Assembly: GCA_005792225.1 (NCBI GenBank)
Contig: SXSP01000304.1
Span: forward strand, 1-9,641
Reading direction: 5' to 3'
Origin: Bdellovibrionales bacterium
Lineage (GTDB): Bacteria; Bdellovibrionota; Bdellovibrionia; Bdellovibrionales; JAMPXM01
Length of the DNA stretch: 9,641 nucleotides
Shown here piece after piece: positions 6,105-9,641 of the stretch. The notes beneath the pieces are model-generated. The model was not told where the DNA came from, ran no database searches, and was given only the letters and a program-made list of their open reading frames with translations. How positions within the stretch are numbered: position 1 is the first letter of the stretch; every line of letters starts with the position of its first letter. The translations under genes were made by a program, and so were the position numbers.

Positions 6105-7853
6105 ATGAAAAACAGGTTTTTTCTCCCGAGCGTTCTTTCCGTCTTTCTCTCACTGCCGGCTTGGGCTCAGCCCGTGTGTCAGGCGGCCTTTAGCGGAATC
6201 GCGAAGCCTGATCTCGCCACGATGTTAAAGAATCGATACGGCGTGAAGATGTCGGATGTTCAGTTCACGCCGAAATCAAAGATTCCCGTCATCGTGAAGA
6301 TGGAAGACCACGAGTCTCTCCGCCCCCGTATTGATCTTCGTGGACCCATCGTCCGTGAGGCGAAGACCTATGATGCCGTCATCATTGGCGGTGGACCCGC
6401 GGGTCTTACGGCAGCTCTCTATTTGGGAGAGGCGGGTAAATCTGTCCTGGTGCTCGAGAGAAACCCCAAGCTTGGCGGCCTCGGTATGGGGAACGAACTG
6501 AGCGGCGTGCGGGCCGGCGGCGGTGCCGCTTACTCAACGGGTCCCGACGGTCCGCTGGAGATGGCAATCTTCAAGAAAATTGGCCTCGAAGATTTCGATA
6601 CAAAGCTCAAGATCGAGGAGCCCATCGACAGCTATTTGTGGAACGGCAAACTCTACAAAGGAATTTGGGAGCACCATACGCTCGAGGAGCTTCCGGCTTC
6701 GTTCTCGCTCTTTAAATACGCCTTGTTGAAACTGAACGATATGGGAGCGAACGAAACTCAAGGCAAACTCGCCCAGTGGGCCGACAAGATGGACATGGCC
6801 ACGCTTGTTCGAAAGATGCCCGAGCTAGTTAAAAGCTGGAGCGAAGTGGAAGCTCGAAACGAATATGACAAATTCGTGAAAGACTCCAAGGTGAATCGCC
6901 AAGACCCAATGAAAGATGTCATAGATCTGCTGGATCTCTACGGACGTTCGGCTCTCGGCGGTCCCGCGAAGAAGGTTTCCGCGCGTCAGTTTATCGACTT
7001 CTACGTCTCCGAGATTTACACGCGCTATACGGGAACTCTCGGAACGGGAACTGTCTCCGAACACCTGATCAACGCGCTCAAAAGATATCCGAACATCGAA
7101 CTCCGGACTTCGGCGCCCGTGGGCCTGATCGAGAATATTTCCGGAGGCACACGGACCCTCTTCGTGGAGAACGGGGTCACGAAGGATGTGCGCGCGAAGA
7201 AGATGATCTTCGCGGCCCCCGTGGCCATCGCTCCCAAGGTCATCAGCGGCTTGAAAGAAGCGGATCCTGAAAAGGTGAAGGCGATTTCGTCTATCGAAAT
7301 GACCGATTATGCAGTTCACGTCGCCCGCGTGAAAGGTCATCCGTTCCGAGCGACCTACGATACGTGGTCGCACTCCAACGGAGACCTTTCGAAGCCATCT
7401 GACTTCATCCTCGGTCGCTGGCAGGATCCAAAGATCAAGGCTTACGAAGGGATGAGAAATTTCGAGAAAGACCCCGGCGACGACTACGGTGTCATCTCGA
7501 TTTACCAACCGCTCGGCTCTTCCAACAAAGCGAACTTCGACAATGGAGCGTACTTAAAGCTCGTCGAGGATGCGGTTGAAGATATGCACAAGAAAATGGG
7601 ACCGCTGGCGGCTCAAGACAAACAAAAGATCGAAGTGGAGCTCGTCGAGTCCTACCGTTGGCCCGACTCCATTCACATTGTTCATCCGGGCTTCTTGAAG
7701 AAGATTCCGGCGCTGGAACGCCCCGTGGGCAATATTCATTTCGCGAACAACACGATCGGCTCCCCTGAATTGGAGACGGCGATGGCGCGAGCGGCGCAAA
7801 CGGCTCTCGATTTGATAAACGAAGACCAGGGCGCAAAAGCCTCCGGTCAGTAA
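6105..7853 (+). CDS. Exported FAD-dependent oxidoreductase (amine oxidase/phytoene desaturase-like fold)
   Basis: This 582-aa protein has a Sec-type signal peptide (residues 1 to about 21, cut after 'PAWA'). ATG 6105 is chosen because AGGGG lies 5 nt upstream; an in-frame GTG at 6072 would bury the signal peptide. After a 65-residue leader region of unknown kind, the Rossmann motif 'DAVIIGGGPAGLTAALYLGEAG' region (90-111) and the ribose-binding Glu118 in 'VLERN' show FAD or NAD(P) binding. 'PKLGG' (121-125) is typical of flavin amine oxidase relatives. Near the C terminus, 'GNIHFANN...PELETAMARA' (542-563) matches the position of the final FAD-contacting segment of that superfamily. The substrate is not evident. 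There is no twin-arginine motif, which is odd because cofactor-loaded flavoproteins often use Tat; here FAD would have to be acquired outside the cytoplasm. Its stop is 3 bp from that of the convergent oxyR. Superfamily call strong; substrate unknown. Confidence 0.82.
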   Translation: MKNRFFLPSVLSVFLSLPAWAQPVCQAAFSGIAKPDLATMLKNRYGVKMSDVQFTPKSKIPVIVKMEDHESLRPRIDLRGPIVREAKTYDAVIIGGGPAGLTAALYLGEAGKSVLVLERNPKLGGLGMGNELSGVRAGGGAAYSTGPDGPLEMAIFKKIGLEDFDTKLKIEEPIDSYLWNGKLYKGIWEHHTLEELPASFSLFKYALLKLNDMGANETQGKLAQWADKMDMATLVRKMPELVKSWSEVEARNEYDKFVKDSKVNRQDPMKDVIDLLDLYGRSALGGPAKKVSARQFIDFYVSEIYTRYTGTLGTGTVSEHLINALKRYPNIELRTSAPVGLIENISGGTRTLFVENGVTKDVRAKKMIFAAPVAIAPKVISGLKEADPEKVKAISSIEMTDYAVHVARVKGHPFRATYDTWSHSNGDLSKPSDFILGRWQDPKIKAYEGMRNFEKDPGDDYGVISIYQPLGSSNKANFDNGAYLKLVEDAVEDMHKKMGPLAAQDKQKIEVELVESYRWPDSIHIVHPGFLKKIPALERPVGNIHFANNTIGSPELETAMARAAQTALDLINEDQGAKASGQ

Positions 7854-7856
7854 GTT

Positions 7857-8819
7857 TCAATCAAATGGGGGCATATCCACTCGGTGATAGCGCCCCTGCT
7901 TGAGCTTCACCAAATCCTCCGGGACGGCCGCGCGAATTTCGGCGACGAGAGCGTCGACCGTCGCCCGTTTCTTATAAAGCTTATTGTGAACGAGGCTCAC
8001 TTCACGCGTGGGGACGGGCGCGTGAAACTCCTTGAGCTGGCGCTTCTTCGCCCCCTCTTGAATCTCTTGTGCTGCCAGGTACGGCAGAAGAGTGTATCCG
8101 GTGCTCTGATCCACCATCTTCTTCAAAGTCTCGAGAGTCCCGCTCTCAAAGCGGAGCTGACTCTTTGATCCCAGCGACGAGCGCCGACGATCGCTGCAGA
8201 GATTAATGACCTGATCCCGAAAGCAATGCCCCTCGGTGAGTAACCAAACATCTTTTGATGAGAGATCTTTCTCGCGCACGCGCTTCTCTTGCGCGAGCGG
8301 ATGTTTCGGCGAAACGTAGAGAAAGAAGGGCTCGTAGAAAAGCGCATGCTCAACAATGCTTGCGTTGTGAAGGGGAGTCACCAGGAGCCCGACATCCAGC
8401 GCATCGTTTTTGAGGCGGTCTACGATCTGCTGGGTTTGCAGTTCCTCAACGGTCACCTGAGCCTTCGGGTACTTGTTGATAAACCTCTGGATAAAGAGCG
8501 GAACCACGTACGGGGATAGAGTCGGAATCACGCCGATACTGATGGCGCCTTGAACTTCATTGCGTTCATTCGAGGTGAGATCCCGGATTTTTTGCGCTTC
8601 ACTCAAAACGATACGGGCCTGATTGAGAATCAGCTCGCCGACCGCCGTCGCGCGAATGGGCTGCTGGGAGCGATCAAAGATCACAACGCCCAACGACTCT
8701 TCTAGCTTTTGGATCTGCATGCTGAGAGTGGGTTGGGTCACAAAAGAAGCTTCGGCGGCGGCACCAAAATTTTTATGTTGGGCAACGGCGACAATGTAGC
8801 TCAGCTGGGTCAGGGTCAT
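7857..8819 (-). CDS. oxyR: OxyR, peroxide-sensing LysR-type regulator
   Basis: This 320-aa protein has a LysR-type winged helix-turn-helix (residues 1-60; 'AAAEASFVTQPTLSMQIQKL' region) and a periplasmic-binding-like sensor domain (about 90-300). The decisive feature is 'EGHCFRDQVINLC' with Cys199 and Cys208. These have the same spacing and even the same numbering as the two redox cysteines of E. coli OxyR, which form a disulfide on reaction with hydrogen peroxide. The active-site-like Thr100 ('GVIPTLSPY') is also kept. GAGGAAA lies 6 nt upstream of the ATG. The gene is divergent from ahpC, the usual target, and a consensus OxyR site lies between them, overlapping a candidate oxyR -10. Autorepression is therefore likely. 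The gene is complete and of normal length. Confidence 0.95.
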   Translation of the reverse strand: MTLTQLSYIVAVAQHKNFGAAAEASFVTQPTLSMQIQKLEESLGVVIFDRSQQPIRATAVGELILNQARIVLSEAQKIRDLTSNERNEVQGAISIGVIPTLSPYVVPLFIQRFINKYPKAQVTVEELQTQQIVDRLKNDALDVGLLVTPLHNASIVEHALFYEPFFLYVSPKHPLAQEKRVREKDLSSKDVWLLTEGHCFRDQVINLCSDRRRSSLGSKSQLRFESGTLETLKKMVDQSTGYTLLPYLAAQEIQEGAKKRQLKEFHAPVPTREVSLVHNKLYKKRATVDALVAEIRAAVPEDLVKLKQGRYHRVDMPPFD

Positions 8820-8880
8820 GTCAGGTTTCCTCGCTTCAATAGATAAGTCGCAGGGCGCAAAGCCGATTCAATCTGAAACA

Positions 8881-8895
8881 ATAGATCTTATCTAT
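8881..8895. promoter_or_regulatory. OxyR operator half with exact consensus match
   Basis: ATAGATCTTATCTAT fits the known OxyR consensus ATAGntnnnanCTAT at every defined position. A weaker copy (TTAG...CAAT, 8902-8916) lies 21 bp further on. Single half-site look-alikes occur at 8839-8844 (ATAGAT, 42 bp upstream) and 8922-8925 (CTAT, 30 bp downstream), all near whole helical turns. This array would suit a tetramer that activates ahpC and represses oxyR. Confidence 0.75.
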
Positions 8896-8915
8896 CACAT
8901 TTTAGAAATTATCAA
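8887..8915 (-). promoter_or_regulatory. Candidate oxyR promoter overlapped by the OxyR site
   Basis: On the minus strand TTGATA (8910-8915) is separated by 17 nt from GATAAG (8887-8892). The -35 matches 5/6 and the -10 matches 4/6 of the sigma-70 consensus. The -10 sits inside the operator, as expected for a self-repressing regulator. Confidence 0.45.
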
Positions 8916-8916
8916 T

Positions 8917-8945
8917 TTGCTCTATCGACTGAGAGTCCGTAGTCT
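8917..8945 (+). promoter_or_regulatory. Candidate ahpC promoter, weak
   Basis: TTGCTC (8917-8922), a 17-nt spacer and TAGTCT (8940-8945) form a poor sigma-70 promoter just downstream of the OxyR site. A weak -10 and -35 behind an activator site fit OxyR-dependent activation. An alternative -10 is TCTAAG at 8943-8948. Confidence 0.35.
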
Positions 8946-8983
8946 AAGCTCTGATTCAATCAAGTGTTTGAGGAGGAAACTAC

Positions 8984-9517
8984 ATGCTCGGTATTGGCGA
9001 AAAATTCCCAGAAGTAACTATGCAGGCCTGCGTGTCCCTTGAAAAAGGCAAAGAATTCAAAGAATTCACGACAGGTAAAGAGAAAAAGTGGGCCGTGTAC
9101 TTCGCATGGCCGCTCGATTTCACGTTTGTTTGCCCGACCGAAATCGCTGAATTCGGCAAAGCATACGGACAATTCAAAGAGCGCGATGCCGAAGTTTACG
9201 GCTTCAGCAACGACAGCCAGTTCGTTCACTTGGCTTGGCGTCAGAACCACGCTGATCTGAAGAACCTTCCGTTCGCGATGCTCGCGGACACGAAGAAAGA
9301 ACTCAGCGAACAACTCGGCATCTTGCATAAGCAAGACCGCGTTCCGCTGCGCGCGACGTTCATCGTTGATCCCGATGGCATCATCCGTTGGGTTTCGGTC
9401 AACGATCTCTCGGTCGGCCGTAACGTGAAAGAAGTTATCCGTACTCTCGATGCTTTGCAGACAGACGAACTCTGCCCCTGCAACTGGGAAAAAGGTCAGA
9501 AAACTCTGACTGCTTAA
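8984..9517 (+). CDS. ahpC: AhpC, typical 2-Cys peroxiredoxin
   Basis: This 177-aa cytoplasmic peroxidase reduces hydrogen peroxide, alkyl hydroperoxides and probably peroxynitrite. The peroxidatic Cys50 lies in 'PLDFTFVCPTE', with P43 and T47 in place and the conserved Arg124 in 'PLRATFIVD'. The C terminus carries the resolving-cysteine segment 'ELCPCNWEKG' (C164, C166). That two-Cys ending recalls the mycobacterial AhpC type, which is reduced by AhpD rather than by AhpF. The upstream AGGAGG (8971-8976) lies 7 nt before the ATG and is the strongest ribosome site in the window, in keeping with high expression. The gene is divergent from oxyR, with an OxyR site between, and is followed by an intrinsic terminator. 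Complete, and slightly shorter than the mycobacterial enzyme (about 195 aa). Confidence 0.95.
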   Translation: MLGIGEKFPEVTMQACVSLEKGKEFKEFTTGKEKKWAVYFAWPLDFTFVCPTEIAEFGKAYGQFKERDAEVYGFSNDSQFVHLAWRQNHADLKNLPFAMLADTKKELSEQLGILHKQDRVPLRATFIVDPDGIIRWVSVNDLSVGRNVKEVIRTLDALQTDELCPCNWEKGQKTLTA

Positions 9518-9535
9518 TTTCCGTTCTGAACTGAT

Positions 9536-9571
9536 GGCTCAAGGGTGTCCAGTTCCCTTGAGCCTTTTTTT
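9536..9571 (+). terminator. Strong intrinsic terminator after ahpC
   Basis: GGCTCAAGGG (9536-9545) and CCCTTGAGCC (9555-9564) form a perfect 10-bp stem with a 9-nt loop, followed by seven T (9565-9571). It starts 18 bp after the ahpC stop and lies between ahpC and the next gene, so that gene depends on read-through or its own promoter. Confidence 0.92.
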
Positions 9572-9597
9572 ACTCGTTTACTGAAGTGGAGGTCGCA

Positions 9598-9641
9598 ATG
9601 GCGACTCAAATTCTCGAAAAAATCGACTCGCTCTTCGGAGA
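9598..9641 (+). CDS. Start of an unidentified gene downstream of ahpC (cut by window end)
   Basis: An ATG with a good ribosome site (GGAGG, 9588-9592, 5 nt upstream) opens a frame of 14 codons to the window edge: MATQILEKIDSLFG. The peptide is too short to identify. From position alone, an AhpD-type reductase of AhpC is a natural guess, because this AhpC has the ending typical of AhpD partners and the leading helix with acidic and Leu residues would be compatible. No sequence proof is available here. Confidence 0.65.
   Translation, partial: MATQILEKIDSLFG

Noticed and set aside
6825..7508. 227-codon open frame on the minus strand
   Set aside because: It is antisense to the flavoenzyme, which has clear family motifs over the whole stretch. 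The antisense product shows no signal, domain or ribosome site.
9050..9067. Two tandem copies of AAAGAATTC
   Set aside because: They encode Lys-Glu-Phe twice inside ahpC, in frame and in a normal part of the protein. A chance codon repeat is the simplest reading.
1..9641. CRISPR array, tRNA, rRNA, insertion sequence or prophage signs
   Set aside because: No regularly spaced repeats, cloverleaf-like sequence, transposase or integrase motifs, or flanking direct repeats were seen on either strand.

Overview
The window looks like a piece of chromosome from a Gram-negative, Bdellovibrio-like bacterium (Bdellovibrionota/Oligoflexia). This placement is inference. It rests on the Asn-rich lipobox (Tyr-Asn-Asn-Cys) of the VWA lipoprotein, the run of exported proteins of unknown function, a moderately GC-rich composition, and an AhpC with the C-terminal Cys-Pro-Cys pattern. 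No rRNA, tRNA, CRISPR array, insertion sequence or integrase was seen.

Layout. Positions 1-2368 (minus strand, 3' end cut by the window edge) hold a large cytoplasmic sensor kinase: N-terminal receiver, four PAS domains, HisKA and the start of the ATPase domain. A 216-bp gap separates it from a divergent gene for a VWA-domain lipoprotein (2585-3607, plus). That gene runs tail-to-tail, with 2 bp between stops, into two minus-strand genes for exported proteins. The first in transcription order (5853-5125) is a dual-specificity-phosphatase-like protein whose signature loop has Ala where the catalytic Arg belongs. The second (5019-3610) carries motifs that resemble the FAM20/HipA/CotH type of atypical kinase. 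Between them lies an unusual folded leader whose closing GC stem covers the only ribosome-binding-like tract. A 251-bp gap then leads to a plus-strand exported FAD-dependent oxidoreductase (6105-7853), which again runs tail-to-tail (3 bp between stops) into oxyR (8819-7857, minus). Divergent from oxyR is ahpC (8984-9517), followed by a strong intrinsic terminator and the first 14 codons of another gene.

How the genes work together. The right end is a classical peroxide-response unit. OxyR has both redox cysteines (C199 and C208), AhpC has C50, C164 and C166, and the shared intergenic region holds a 15-bp sequence that fits the OxyR half-operator consensus exactly. That sequence overlaps a candidate -10 of oxyR itself, which suggests autorepression together with ahpC activation. 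The middle (2585-7853) is four consecutive genes for exported proteins: VWA lipoprotein, kinase-like, phosphatase-like and flavoenzyme. The adjacent kinase-like and phosphatase-like pair is the best candidate for an undescribed extracytoplasmic system. That functional link is inferred from motifs and adjacency only.
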